The position numbers were made by a program, and so were the translations under genes. Of a stretch of DNA of 45,417 nucleotides, positions 5,992 through 15,097 are shown in pieces; the first letter of the stretch is position 1; every line of letters starts with the position of its first letter. Under the pieces are notes generated by a model. It had not been told where the DNA came from. It made no database searches and saw only the letters and a program-made list of their open reading frames with translations. The stretch is from Faecalicatena contorta (GTDB lineage Bacteria > Bacillota > Clostridia > Lachnospirales > Lachnospiraceae): the NCBI RefSeq assembly GCF_021531995.1, contig NZ_JAFBIZ010000010.1, positions 1-45,417 on the forward strand, written 5' to 3'.

Positions 5992-6548
5992 ATGAAAATA
6001 GAATGTCTTCAGCGTGAAAATGGACGTGAGAATCGAGAGGTTCTGGCTGATTTTCTTCGAACAATGATTGCGGTAACAAAATATGGAAGAACAACGATCT
6101 ATGATGGAGAACTGTACTACATCCCTTACACAGCGGTCTCTTATTATGTGCGGGAAACTGCAGAAAGATATGATTTTATTGCCAGCGAAATCAGTGAAGA
6201 CGTTTCTGTATATAAGCAGGACGAACGGAACTGTCTGAAACTTCGGACGCTTGACGTAGATGAGGATTATGTTCTGAAGGGAACCCGGAGTAGTGGAGCG
6301 CTTCTGGAAGAAGTGGAAAAAAAGATTCAGTTAAATAAAAAGATGAGAAAAATGTTTCAGAAATATCATTTTGAACTGACGGAACAAAAGACGATCTATC
6401 TGCCGGAGCAGACATTTTATGGCCGTGGAAAAAAGATACACTATTTTTGGTGGATGGTTTTCTACAAAAAGTGGACTTTAAAAATTTACCATCGGTAGAA
6501 AAAAGATTTGCGGAAAATTTTCTGAAGACACAGTCACTTCTGTCTTGA
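5992..6548 (+). pseudogene. Frameshifted gene of unknown function downstream of the symporter fragment
   Basis: ATG at 5992 with a GAGGTGAAG ribosome site. The first frame gives a coherent protein of about 146 residues (MKIECLQRENGREN..., ending LPEQTFYGRGKK); after the A6 run at 6427-6432 the sequence becomes poor (IHYFWWMVFYKKW). The -1 frame continues sensibly as DTLFLVDGFLQKVDFKNLPSVEKRF to a TGA at 6546. One lost A in a homopolymer explains this, giving an ancestral protein of about 186 residues. I do not recognise the family. It likely served the adjacent transporter operon. Confidence 0.6.
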
Positions 6549-6564
6549 TATATTACAGAGCAGC

Positions 6565-6606
6565 AAAGAACTCACACAAATCACAATGTGTGAGTTCTTT
6601 GTTGTC
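6565..6606 (+). terminator. Strong intrinsic terminator
   Basis: Perfect 14-bp stem AAAGAACTCACACA / TGTGTGAGTTCTTT (6565-6578 with 6587-6600), 8-base loop, then GTTGTC. It closes the decayed symporter operon. Confidence 0.75.
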
Positions 6607-6659
6607 TGCCTGACGGTCAGAATTACTGTGGCAAAAGAAAAAACGATCAGATTGCAAAA

Positions 6660-6688
6660 TTGACTTTTTATAATTGCTATACTAAAAT
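6660..6688 (+). promoter_or_regulatory. Promoter for the mutarotase-like / LacI pair
   Basis: TTGACT (6660-6665), 17-bp spacer, TAAAAT (6683-6688), about 70 bp before the ATG at 6759. Confidence 0.6.
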
Positions 6689-6758
6689 TATATTATGTTA
6701 AGCAGAGAAGGTTTCAGCAGATTCAGAAGTCGGCAAAGGCTGAAAGGGGTAGTTTGAA

Positions 6759-7649
6759 ATGTCAGATGTCGTATTGAAAAACGAATATATAAAGATTGAA
6801 GTGAATCTTCATGGTGCAGAGCTTAAGTCTTTATATAAAATGGATACGGATACCGAATATTTATGGTGCGCTGATCCTGCGTACTGGAACCGGACGTCAC
6901 CGGTACTGTTTCCATTTGTAGGAGGAGTGAAAAATGGTGTGTACCGGCATAATGGTGTGGAATACAGGATCGGACAGCATGGATTCGCAAGAGACAGAGA
7001 ATTTGTGCCGGTAAGCCGGACAGAGGATACAGTGTGGTTTTCATTGGAGGATGATGAGAGCAGCAGAATGATCTATCCGTTTGCGTTTCGCCTGGAGATT
7101 GGCTACCAGCTTTTGAAAGACGGAGTGAAAGTCATGTGGAGAGTAAAGAATCCGGCAGAAACGGATATGTATTTTTCAATCGGAGCACATCCTGCCTTTA
7201 ATTGTCCGTTGCGTAAAGATGAGAAGCAGACGGATTATTCTATTCGGCTTCAGGATGGAGATGACAATGATGTGGAAGCCTTTGTAAATACGATCTTCGG
7301 ACAGGGAGGGACGGTTACCGCAGAGCATGAAACGGTTGAATTATATCACGGATTGTTGCCGATTACAGAGCATACATTTGATAAGGATGCAAAAGTGATT
7401 GAGAATGCACAGGTACAGAGAGTGGCATTGGTAGATGAGAGTGGGGAAGAGATTCTTGCAGTAGAATTTGATGCGCCATTGGTAGGAATCTGGTCACCTC
7501 CGAAGAAAAATGCTCCGTTTGTCTGTATTGAGCCGTGGTACGGACGCTGTGACAGCGAAGTGTTTGCAGGTGAACTGAAAGACCGGGAATGGGAGCAGGT
7601 ATTAAAGCCGGGGGAAGAATTTGCCGCAGAGTATAAGATCAGAGTGTAA
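6759..7649 (+). CDS. Aldose 1-epimerase family protein (galactose mutarotase-like fold)
   Basis: 296 residues, close to the length of the LacX/YeaD-like branch of this superfamily. Visible features: VNLHGAELKSL near the start, the central FSIGAHPAFNCP segment with the conserved His, and FDAPLVGIWSPPKKNAPFVCIEPWYGRCD near the end, carrying the glutamate of the CIEPW motif. It would interconvert sugar anomers in the cytoplasm, but the exact sugar in this branch is usually unknown. It is followed after 27 bp by a LacI regulator and then by the fructan-type operon, suggesting it serves sugars released there. ATG at 6759 has AAAGGGG upstream. Confidence 0.85.
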   Translation: MSDVVLKNEYIKIEVNLHGAELKSLYKMDTDTEYLWCADPAYWNRTSPVLFPFVGGVKNGVYRHNGVEYRIGQHGFARDREFVPVSRTEDTVWFSLEDDESSRMIYPFAFRLEIGYQLLKDGVKVMWRVKNPAETDMYFSIGAHPAFNCPLRKDEKQTDYSIRLQDGDDNDVEAFVNTIFGQGGTVTAEHETVELYHGLLPITEHTFDKDAKVIENAQVQRVALVDESGEEILAVEFDAPLVGIWSPPKKNAPFVCIEPWYGRCDSEVFAGELKDREWEQVLKPGEEFAAEYKIRV

Positions 7650-7676
7650 GAAGGGATAATGTGAGGGTGAAGAGCA

Positions 7677-8660
7677 GTGGCTGGAATTAAAGATGTTGCC
7701 AAGAGAGCAGGTGTCGGTGTAGGAACAGTATCCAGAATGTTGAACGACAGCGGATATGTTGCAGAAGAGACCAGAGAAAAGATTGAAGTTGCGATGCGGG
7801 AGCTTAATTATACTCCGAATGAACTGGCAAGAAATCTTTATCATAAACGGTCAGGGATCATTGCTGTGCTGGTGCCAAATGTGTCGAATCCGTTTTTTAC
7901 AGAGTTTGTGGATTATGCGGAAGCGGAATTGTATGAAGCGGGATATAAGATGATGATCTGTAATACCGTAAAAGAAAGGAATGCAGAACTGGAATACCTG
8001 GATATGCTGAATCGTCATATTGTAGATGGTGTGATTACGGGTGTTCATTCACTTGACGTTGAAGAGTACAAAAAGATTCATAAACCAATCGTTGCGCTGG
8101 ATCGATATCTTGGAGAGCATATCCCGGTAGTTGCAGTGAATCACAAAGAAGGCGGACGTCTGGCAGCAGAAACGTTAATTCGTAATGGCTGTAAAAAAGT
8201 GCTTCATTTTATGGGATCAAGAGCTGTTGAGTCGCCGTATCATGAAAGACATTATGAGTTTGAACGTATTATGAAAGCGAATCATATCAAAACTTATACA
8301 TATGAACTGGAATGGAACCGCTTTGATTCAGAATATCACAGAGAGGCTGTACGGGACGTATTCTCGAAAGGGATAGAGTTTGACGGGGTTTTTGGGGCAG
8401 ATGGACTTGCGATCGAGTGCATGAATGAGTCGATTCGGAGACATCTTAAAGTGCCGCGAGATGTAAAATTTGTTGCCTATGACGGGACCTTTATTACGGA
8501 ATTAGTCGAACCGCAGATGACTTCTATTGTACAGCCGATAGAGGGTCTTGCAAAGGAGTCCGTGCGCTTGCTGCGCAATCTGATAGGAGGTAAAGAGTAT
8601 AATAATAAAGAAGTGGTGCTTGGTGTGCTGCTTAGAAAGGGGAACACCACGATTGTATAA
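7677..8660 (+). CDS. LacI-family transcriptional regulator of the downstream sugar operon
   Basis: 327 residues. Residues 2-50 are the LacI DNA-binding head (IKDVAKRAGVGVGTVSRMLN, then hinge helix NELARNL), and the rest is a periplasmic-binding-like sensor domain (SNPFFTEFVDYAE, VDGVITGVHS, FVAYDGTFITELVEPQMTSIVQPIE). The start is GTG at 7677. Two LacI-type operators lie in the following intergenic region, 145 and 212 bp after the gene, so it most likely represses the binding-protein operon and is released by a fructose-containing sugar or its phosphate. The effector is inferred from the operon's enzymes. Confidence 0.9.
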   Translation: MAGIKDVAKRAGVGVGTVSRMLNDSGYVAEETREKIEVAMRELNYTPNELARNLYHKRSGIIAVLVPNVSNPFFTEFVDYAEAELYEAGYKMMICNTVKERNAELEYLDMLNRHIVDGVITGVHSLDVEEYKKIHKPIVALDRYLGEHIPVVAVNHKEGGRLAAETLIRNGCKKVLHFMGSRAVESPYHERHYEFERIMKANHIKTYTYELEWNRFDSEYHREAVRDVFSKGIEFDGVFGADGLAIECMNESIRRHLKVPRDVKFVAYDGTFITELVEPQMTSIVQPIEGLAKESVRLLRNLIGGKEYNNKEVVLGVLLRKGNTTIV

Positions 8661-8732
8661 TGGAATATGCATAAAAATCAACGGATGAAATTGTTGAAAA
8701 CAAACAAAAAACGCCTCTTGATAAAAAGTGTA

Positions 8733-8760
8733 TTGACATATATGCCAAAAAAGATATAAT
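8733..8760 (+). promoter_or_regulatory. Main promoter of the fructan / difructose anhydride operon
   Basis: TTGACA (8733-8738), 16-bp spacer, TATAAT (8755-8760), both hexamers perfect. The predicted start is near 8767, about 250 bp before the first gene, leaving a long structured leader that contains both operators. Confidence 0.75.
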
Positions 8761-8776
8761 GAAATCATAGAGAAGA

Positions 8777-8841
8777 TGATTCTCTTATGTTTTATAGCAA
8801 ATGTGGAACGGGTTCCACCACTGCTATAAAACAGGAATCAT
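8777..8841 (+). other. Long nested palindrome carrying operator 1 at its tip
   Basis: Outer arms TGATTC/GAATCA, middle arms GTTTTATAGCA (8789-8799) / TGCTATAAAAC (8822-8832), inner arms TGGAAC/GTTCCA. In RNA it would form a long stem-loop in the operon leader; in DNA the whole stretch is centred on the first operator. Confidence 0.6.
8804..8817 (+). promoter_or_regulatory. LacI-family operator 1
   Basis: TGGAACGGGTTCCA, a classic LacI-type half-site pair around a GG centre, about 40 bp after the predicted transcription start, suited to roadblock repression. Confidence 0.75.
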
Positions 8842-8870
8842 TGGTAAAACAATTATTTTTTTACTCAATA

Positions 8871-8884
8871 TGGAACCCGTTCCA
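8871..8884 (+). promoter_or_regulatory. LacI-family operator 2
   Basis: TGGAACCCGTTCCA, the exact reverse complement of operator 1, 67 bp further on. Paired operators suggest cooperative binding or looping. Confidence 0.75.
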
Positions 8885-9016
8885 TGTTGAGGCATAGGTG
8901 GGAGAATATGATGGACCGGAGCTCGGAATCCTGTAAGTATATACAGGAGTAGTCTGAGAATGGGTCATTATATAAAAGTAACCTATAAGTCTAAGTCAAA
9001 AAAAGGAGGAAAAGGT

Positions 9017-10252
9017 ATGAAAAGAAGACTTATAAGCCTGTTGCTTGTAACGGCAATGGTAGGAACTATGTTGGTTGGATGCGGAAGCTCTAAAGAGGAA
9101 GAGAGTTCCGGAGAGGAATCCAAAGGGGACAGCATTACGGTTTTAGTTGAGAGTGGTTCTCCGGCAGAAGCATTAGCTAATGAGACGGCAGCAGCATTTG
9201 AAGAAGAGACGGGATGTAAAGTTGTTGTTGATGCAGTTGCTTATACGGGTATGTATGACAAGCTTTCAACAGAGATTAAGGCAGGGGAAGCTACACACGA
9301 TGTGGGATGTCTGGATGTTGTATGGCTGGCAGCATTTAAAGATGCTATTGAGCCGGTTAATGATGCAGATACAAGTGATTTTCTTCCTACACTTCAGGAG
9401 AGCGGAACGATTGATGGCAACCTGTTAGGATATCCAATGTGGGTAAATGCAAAAATTCTTATTTACAGAAAAGATCTGATTCCGGAAGATAAGGTTCCGA
9501 CAACATGGGAAGAATATCAGGCACTTGCAGAAGAACTTAAAACAGATGATATGTACGGAACAACCGTATTTGGAAGTGGTTCCGATGCAGTTTGCTCATT
9601 CCTTGATTTTGCCTGCCAGGCAGGAGCAGAAGGCCTTGTGTTTGATAAAGATGGAAAAGTAAATATTACAGATCAGGCATACGTAGATGCTCTGAACTTC
9701 ATGGTTGAAAATGCAAATGCAGATTATACACCGGCAGATTCTCTGTCAACAGCAGCAACTGAATCTCAGGAATTATTCACAAATGGAAAAGTTGCTATGC
9801 AGCTGAACTGGAGCCATCAGTATCCGGCAGCAGTTGAAGCATTAGGCGCAGATAAAGTTGGCTGTGCTCCGATGATTGGCGGAAGTGCAGGAGTTGGTGC
9901 TACAACAGGTCCATGGTATGAGTGCGTTATGAAGAATTCTGCTAACAAAGAGATGGCTAAAAAATACGTTGAGTATATGTATGAGCATAATGGGGATTAT
10001 ATGGATCTTACATTAAAGATTGCAGGAAGAACATCTGTATATGAAGAAGCAGGAAAAGAAGCAGGAAATGAACATACAACAGCAGTTCTTGAGACATTAG
10101 GAGCTGCACAGTCTCAGGCAAGACCAATGGTAACTACATGGCCTCAGATTGAGGAAGTTCTTGTGGGAGTTGTAGAATCCTGTCTTGGCGGAGCTGATAT
10201 TGAGTCTACACTGGAATCAGCAGCAGCAGAGATTGAAGCAATCGGTCAATAA
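9017..10252 (+). CDS. Sugar ABC transporter substrate-binding lipoprotein
   Basis: 411 residues. Signal peptide with lipobox LVGC; Cys22 would be lipidated and tether the protein to the outer face of the membrane. Features of the family 1 extracellular solute-binding fold are visible (EAFANETAAAFEEETG-like helix, PTTWEEYQALAEELK, then FTNGKVAMQLNWSH). The ATG at 9017 is chosen for AAAAGGAGGA upstream and because the signal peptide starts there; an in-frame start at 8960 lacks both. It is the first gene of a five-gene operon with two permeases, GH32 and GH91 enzymes, so its ligand should be a fructose-containing oligosaccharide or dianhydride. Confidence 0.9.
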   Translation: MKRRLISLLLVTAMVGTMLVGCGSSKEEESSGEESKGDSITVLVESGSPAEALANETAAAFEEETGCKVVVDAVAYTGMYDKLSTEIKAGEATHDVGCLDVVWLAAFKDAIEPVNDADTSDFLPTLQESGTIDGNLLGYPMWVNAKILIYRKDLIPEDKVPTTWEEYQALAEELKTDDMYGTTVFGSGSDAVCSFLDFACQAGAEGLVFDKDGKVNITDQAYVDALNFMVENANADYTPADSLSTAATESQELFTNGKVAMQLNWSHQYPAAVEALGADKVGCAPMIGGSAGVGATTGPWYECVMKNSANKEMAKKYVEYMYEHNGDYMDLTLKIAGRTSVYEEAGKEAGNEHTTAVLETLGAAQSQARPMVTTWPQIEEVLVGVVESCLGGADIESTLESAAAEIEAIGQ

Positions 10253-10270
10253 CTGACAATGAAGTAGATA

Positions 10271-10319
10271 ATAGAGGGCGTTTCCGAGGTGTCAGGTGTG
10301 CCGAGGGATCGCCCTCTAT
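10271..10319 (+). other. Stem-loop between binding-protein and permease genes
   Basis: Perfect 10-bp stem ATAGAGGGCG / CGCCCTCTAT with a 29-base loop and no U-tract. Such hairpins commonly protect the upstream mRNA, so that the binding protein is made in excess over the permeases. Confidence 0.6.
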
Positions 10320-10341
10320 ATTAAAAAGGTGGTTAACCAAG

Positions 10342-11226
10342 ATGAGATTAATTTCAAGAAAAACATTATTACTATTCTTCTTACCCGGTGCGATATTTAT
10401 GGGTGCGTTTCTGATATATCCCATAATCACGATGGTAATTGACAGCTTTTTTGAAATAGGAATAACCGGAGAAAAAACGTTTATAGGCTTAGATAATTAC
10501 ATACGGGCATTTACCGCTGGAGGATTCCTGAAACAGCTGAAAAACACGGTGGTATATATTGTTGTTGCCGTAGGTTTAGAAACGGTAATCGGACTGCTTT
10601 TTGCTTTGTTTTTTGAATTGAATTATCGTGGAAGCAAAATTATCCGCTCGCTAATGATGGCTCCGCTTATGATTGCACCGCTGGTTGCTGGTCTTACATG
10701 GAAATTGATGATGAGCTCCAGCTTTGGTATTGTAAATGAACTTCTTACAAGAGTCGGAATTTTGGCAAGCAGCAGTGATATTCTGTGGCTTGCCGATACA
10801 AAATGGTCGTTGCTTGCATGCTGTATTGCAGATATATGGTTGACAACGCCATTTATGATGTTGATGACACTTGCCGGACTTCAGGGGCTGGATTCCAGCA
10901 TGCTGGAAGCTGCAAAAATCGATGGTGCGAATATGTTCCAGCAGATTATGATGATTAAACTTCCGAATATTAAACCGGTATTGCTGACTGCACTGTCTGT
11001 AAGAATTATTGATGCGGCAAGGACATTTGATATTATCTGGGCTATGACAGAAGGCGGACCAAACAGTTCATCAGAAACCATTAGTATTATTATCTATAAG
11101 ACACTGGCAAGATATAATCAGGTTGGATATGCAAGTGCCATGGCTGTGATCTTCATTGCTGTATTAGTTATATTTACTTTGGTATTTATGCAGAGTTTAT
11201 GGAATCCAAAGAAAAAACTGAACTAG
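10342..11226 (+). CDS. Sugar ABC transporter permease (MalF/UgpA type)
   Basis: 294 residues with six predicted membrane helices, the first at residues 8-30 (LLLFFLPGAIFMGAFLIYPIITMVI). The cytoplasmic EAA loop, EAAKIDGANMFQQIMMIKLPNIKP, contacts the ATPase. This is one half of the membrane channel, paired with the next gene. AAAAAGGTGG lies before the ATG. No ATP-binding subunit is encoded nearby. Confidence 0.92.
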   Translation: MRLISRKTLLLFFLPGAIFMGAFLIYPIITMVIDSFFEIGITGEKTFIGLDNYIRAFTAGGFLKQLKNTVVYIVVAVGLETVIGLLFALFFELNYRGSKIIRSLMMAPLMIAPLVAGLTWKLMMSSSFGIVNELLTRVGILASSSDILWLADTKWSLLACCIADIWLTTPFMMLMTLAGLQGLDSSMLEAAKIDGANMFQQIMMIKLPNIKPVLLTALSVRIIDAARTFDIIWAMTEGGPNSSSETISIIIYKTLARYNQVGYASAMAVIFIAVLVIFTLVFMQSLWNPKKKLN

Positions 11227-11257
11227 CAGGTAAATGAAGTGTAAGGAGGATAAGAAA

Positions 11258-12088
11258 GTGAAGAGAAAAATTAGCATAGGAAAAAATATAGGAATTGCTT
11301 TGTCTGTGATCCTTACGGTATTCTGGCTGTTCCCATATATTTATGTAGTGTGCTGTTCTTTTAAGCCTGGCTCAGAAGTAATTGCTGTCCCTCCGAAGTT
11401 CTTTCCGAAAGTTTTTTCGGTGGAAAATTTTCTGGGACTGTTTGAACGAATGGATGCAGCACAGTATCTGGTTAATAGTTTGACGGCGGCCATTTTAAGT
11501 ACGATTATTGCTCTTATATTAGGATCCCTTGCAGCATATGCGATTCAACGATCCGGAGCAAAATTGTCGGTCTTTCTTGTAGTGCTTGTACTGTGTCTGA
11601 AAATGATACCAACATCAAGTATTGTAGTTCCAATCTATGAACTGATATGTGATCTGGGACTGTATGATACAAGGATAGCATTGGTTATTGTATATGCGGC
11701 TATTAATATGCCTTTTGTCATGTGGACGATGTTAAGTTTCTATGAAGGAATACCGACAACTCTGGATGAGGCGGCATATGTTGATGGAGCCAGCAGCCTT
11801 CAGACATTCAGAAAAGTCATATTACCAATTTGTACGCCGGGACTGGCAACTGCATTTATATTTACACTGTTTCTTGCATGGAATGACTTCCTTGTTGCTC
11901 TGCTTCTTACAAGTACGGAAGCAAAGACGTTTACAGTCGGCCTTGCGGGATTCCTGTCTGCATATAATCTGGATCTTGGACCAATGTGCGCCGGAGCATT
12001 TGTATTCAGCTTCCCGGTAATGATTATATCTCTTGCAGCGCAAAAATATATTGTAAGTGGTATGACAGCGGGAGCAGTAAAAGGATAG
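11258..12088 (+). CDS. Sugar ABC transporter permease (MalG/UgpE type)
   Basis: 276 residues, six helices, EAA loop DEAAYVDGASSLQTFRKVILPICTPG. The start is taken as GTG at 11258 because AAGGAGG sits 8 bp before it; an in-frame ATG at 11234 would place the ribosome site inside the gene. It forms the channel heterodimer with the preceding permease. Confidence 0.9.
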   Translation: MKRKISIGKNIGIALSVILTVFWLFPYIYVVCCSFKPGSEVIAVPPKFFPKVFSVENFLGLFERMDAAQYLVNSLTAAILSTIIALILGSLAAYAIQRSGAKLSVFLVVLVLCLKMIPTSSIVVPIYELICDLGLYDTRIALVIVYAAINMPFVMWTMLSFYEGIPTTLDEAAYVDGASSLQTFRKVILPICTPGLATAFIFTLFLAWNDFLVALLLTSTEAKTFTVGLAGFLSAYNLDLGPMCAGAFVFSFPVMIISLAAQKYIVSGMTAGAVKG

Positions 12089-12112
12089 AAAGGTAACAGA
12101 GAAAGGAGTCTT

Positions 12113-13597
12113 ATGTCTAAAGAATTAATGCTGAAAAATATTGAAAAGGCTCAACATGAAATTGATGCAAAAAAAGATATCGTAAAAAACGGCAAAATGC
12201 GTCAGCATTATCATTTTATGGCGCAGACCGGATGGCTGAATGACCCTAATGGATTGATTTACTTCAGGGGAAAATATCACTTCTTTTTCCAGTACAATCC
12301 ATATAGTGGCTTTTGGGACAGTATGCATTGGGGACATGCAGTCAGTGATGACATGGTGCACTGGGAGTATCTCCCACTGGCACTTGCACCTAGTGAAACA
12401 TATGATGATCACCAGAAAGGTGGTTGCTTTTCGGGAAGCGCCATTGAACATGACGGAAAATTGTTTCTGATGTATACGGGAGTCACGAATGAAGGAAATG
12501 GTTTTGAGCCGACGCAGTGCATCGCTTACAGTGATGATGGGATTCATTTTGAAAAATATTCAGGGAATCCGGTAGTGAAGGCGCCGGAGGGGGTAACTCC
12601 GGAATTGTTCAGAGACCCCAAGATATGGAAACATGAGGATACTTTTTATATGGTGTGTGGTGCCAGTTGTAATAATAACGGGCAGGCATTGCTGTATCGG
12701 TCTAAGGATATGTTTCACTGGTCATTTTTCAATGTACTGGCAGAAAGTCGTGGAGAATGGGGCTTTATGTGGGAGTGCCCGGACTTTTTTCAACTGGGTG
12801 ACAAGTATGTTCTGACATTTTCACCCATGAAATCAGGAGAGCATACTTCCGTATATCTGGTCGGAGACTTTGACTATAAAACAGGGAGATTCGACTACAG
12901 TATCTGCAATGAGATTGACTGGGGATTTGACTATTATGCACCACAGTCATTTCTTGCACCGGACGGAAGAAGAATTTTGGTCAGCTGGTCTAATGAATGG
13001 GAATGGATGCCGTTATGGAAAGACTGGGGACCGACATACAAAGAAGGTTGGTGTGGATTCTTCAACGTTCCGCGTGAAGTACGCATGATGGAAGATGGAA
13101 CATTACAATTTTTACCAATCAATGAATTACAAATGATCCGAGAAAATCCAAGGCATGAAGATGTACTTGTTGTGACAGAAGAGGAAACAGAACTGACGGC
13201 AGGAGACGGAATTTCTTTTGAGATGAAATTTAAAATAGATCTCAATGAAACAGATGCAGATCAACTGGAAGTAAGTATGCGCTGTGGAGAAGGAAAAAGA
13301 ACCGTGTGCCTGTTTGATTTCCAGAAAGCAGAAATGCGGGTGGACAGAGATGAAGCTGATGCATGGAGCAGGGGAATCTCAAGAAGTGTAATGAATTTGA
13401 AAGGGAAAAAAGAATTGGATGTTCATATATTTTCTGATCAGAGTTCGCTTGAGATCTTTACTGACCAGTACCGAAAGAATCAGTCCAACAATATATTTGC
13501 TTCGGATGGACAGAATCAGCTGAAGATTCGTACATACGGAGGAAAAGCAGTGATTAAAGCGTACGAGTCTTACGGAATGAAGGATTGTTTCAGATAG
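12113..13597 (+). CDS. GH32 beta-fructofuranosidase (cytoplasmic)
   Basis: 494 residues. All three GH32 catalytic signatures are present: WLNDPNG with nucleophile Asp44, FRDP with transition-state stabiliser Asp168, and ECPD with acid/base Glu221. A five-bladed propeller (about 30-335) is followed by a beta-sandwich (DVHIFSDQSSLEIFTDQ near the end). There is no signal peptide, so it acts on imported sugars, releasing fructose from beta-2,1-linked substrates such as inulobiose, kestose or sucrose (phosphorylated or not). GAAAGGAG precedes the ATG. Together with the GH91 gene it suggests a two-step path from difructose anhydride to fructose. Confidence 0.9.
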   Translation: MSKELMLKNIEKAQHEIDAKKDIVKNGKMRQHYHFMAQTGWLNDPNGLIYFRGKYHFFFQYNPYSGFWDSMHWGHAVSDDMVHWEYLPLALAPSETYDDHQKGGCFSGSAIEHDGKLFLMYTGVTNEGNGFEPTQCIAYSDDGIHFEKYSGNPVVKAPEGVTPELFRDPKIWKHEDTFYMVCGASCNNNGQALLYRSKDMFHWSFFNVLAESRGEWGFMWECPDFFQLGDKYVLTFSPMKSGEHTSVYLVGDFDYKTGRFDYSICNEIDWGFDYYAPQSFLAPDGRRILVSWSNEWEWMPLWKDWGPTYKEGWCGFFNVPREVRMMEDGTLQFLPINELQMIRENPRHEDVLVVTEEETELTAGDGISFEMKFKIDLNETDADQLEVSMRCGEGKRTVCLFDFQKAEMRVDRDEADAWSRGISRSVMNLKGKKELDVHIFSDQSSLEIFTDQYRKNQSNNIFASDGQNQLKIRTYGGKAVIKAYESYGMKDCFR

Positions 13598-13651
13598 AAA
13601 TTGAACGTATAATCAAGACATATCAGTGAAGACTTGCAGGAGGAGTTGTGA

Positions 13652-15034
13652 ATGGCGAGTAAAAATTATTATGACGTAACGGAATGGAAAGTTGGAAACC
13701 CATATGAAGATATCGGGGAAGTAATTAATAGTATCATTGCAGACATTAAAAGCAGGCAGACGGAAAAGGACAGAAATGAGGAAGGAAAGCCGGGTGCGGT
13801 AATCTATATTCCGTCAGGCGATTATCATCTTCGCACGCAGGTGATCATAGATATCAGCTATTTGAAAATAATGGGATCCGGGCATGGGTTTACTTCTTCC
13901 AGTATTCGATTTAATACTTCGGAGAGTGACTTGTCACGTTGGCATGAAGTATGGCCGGGAGGCAGTCGGGTGCTTGTGGAACTCAAGCCGGAGGATGGCG
14001 ATGATGGAGGTTCCGGAGCAGCGTTTTATGTAAAACGGAGCGGAGATCCCCGTATCAGTTCTGTAGAATTTGAAAATTTCTGTATTGACGGTCTTCATTT
14101 TGTTGATGATGGTTCTGGGAATCATGACCCGGAAAATACATATATGAATGGAAAAACGGGCATTTATATTGCAAGTGCGCAGGATTCATTCAGAATTACG
14201 GGAATGGGAATTATCTATCTGGAGCATGGAGTTGTGAGCTACAATGCAGATGCTATGTCCATTCATGACAATTTTATTGCAGAGTGTGGCAATTGTATTG
14301 AGCTTCGCGGATCAGGACAGGCATCCAAGATTACGGATAATCTGATTGGTGCGGGGTACAATGGATATTCCATTTATGCGCAGAACTTCGGGGGATTATT
14401 GATTACGTCAAACAATGTATTCCCGCGCGGTACAAGCAGTGTTCATTTTGATGGTGTGGTGCGTTCATCCGTTACCGGTAACAGATTTCATTCCTTTTAT
14501 CCGGGAATGCTGGTGATGACAGGAAATTGCTCGGAAAATCTTGTTTCATCCAATCATTTCCTGCGCGATCATGAGCCATGGCCGCCGATGCAGGGATATG
14601 ATAATGGGCTGGATGACCGGTATGGACTCATCCGTATCAGCGGAAATCATAATTCTGTGATAGCCAATCATATATCCGAAACAATTGATACGCAGTATAT
14701 TAAGCCGACAGGAACGGTTCCGGTAATTATACATGTTGTTGCAGGAAAGGGCAACTATATTGCTAACAATCATATTGTTACGACTACAGAATCAAAGGAA
14801 ACGGATTATTCTGTGGAAACGCAGACGGCAATGCTTCAGGATGAAGATGCATGTTTCTCGGCACAGGTAGGTGCACTCCTTACGATTGACAGGTTAAAAG
14901 CGCTTGATGCGGTGGCTGTGCTTGTGGAAAAAGAAGCAATGCAGAATGTAGTCCTGGACTGCGGAAGTGAAAGCCAGGTGGTGATGGACAGGACTGTGAA
15001 TGTGTTCAGAGCTATTCCAGAGATTGGACTGTAA
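13652..15034 (+). CDS. GH91-family protein: difructose anhydride III hydrolase / inulin fructotransferase-like
   Basis: 460 residues, recognised by its whole-length pattern: NYYDVTEWKVG start, PGAVIYIPSGDYHLRTQV, then a right-handed beta-helix with FCIDGL, NGKTGIYIAS, RITGMGIIYLEHG, AECGNCIELRGSGQ, NNVFPRG, NGLDD. GH91 contains inulin fructotransferases and the related DFA III hydrolases. The family's catalytic Asp and Glu, 11 residues apart, appear here as Asp200 and Glu211. Known inulin fructotransferases that meet the polymer are secreted; this protein has no signal peptide. With a binding-protein transporter and a cytoplasmic GH32 beside it, hydrolysis of imported DFA III to inulobiose is the best reading. 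DFA formation from imported short inulin is the alternative. AGGAGGAG precedes the ATG. Confidence 0.82.
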   Translation: MASKNYYDVTEWKVGNPYEDIGEVINSIIADIKSRQTEKDRNEEGKPGAVIYIPSGDYHLRTQVIIDISYLKIMGSGHGFTSSSIRFNTSESDLSRWHEVWPGGSRVLVELKPEDGDDGGSGAAFYVKRSGDPRISSVEFENFCIDGLHFVDDGSGNHDPENTYMNGKTGIYIASAQDSFRITGMGIIYLEHGVVSYNADAMSIHDNFIAECGNCIELRGSGQASKITDNLIGAGYNGYSIYAQNFGGLLITSNNVFPRGTSSVHFDGVVRSSVTGNRFHSFYPGMLVMTGNCSENLVSSNHFLRDHEPWPPMQGYDNGLDDRYGLIRISGNHNSVIANHISETIDTQYIKPTGTVPVIIHVVAGKGNYIANNHIVTTTESKETDYSVETQTAMLQDEDACFSAQVGALLTIDRLKALDAVAVLVEKEAMQNVVLDCGSESQVVMDRTVNVFRAIPEIGL

Positions 15035-15064
15035 AGAAATATAGAATAGAATTAACGATACATG

Positions 15065-15097
15065 AACAGGACAGCCATGCGCTGTCCTGTTTGTGTT
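15065..15097 (+). terminator. Terminator of the fructan operon
   Basis: Perfect 11-bp stem AACAGGACAGC / GCTGTCCTGTT (15065-15075, 15081-15091), loop CATGC, followed by TGTGTTGTC. Confidence 0.75.
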
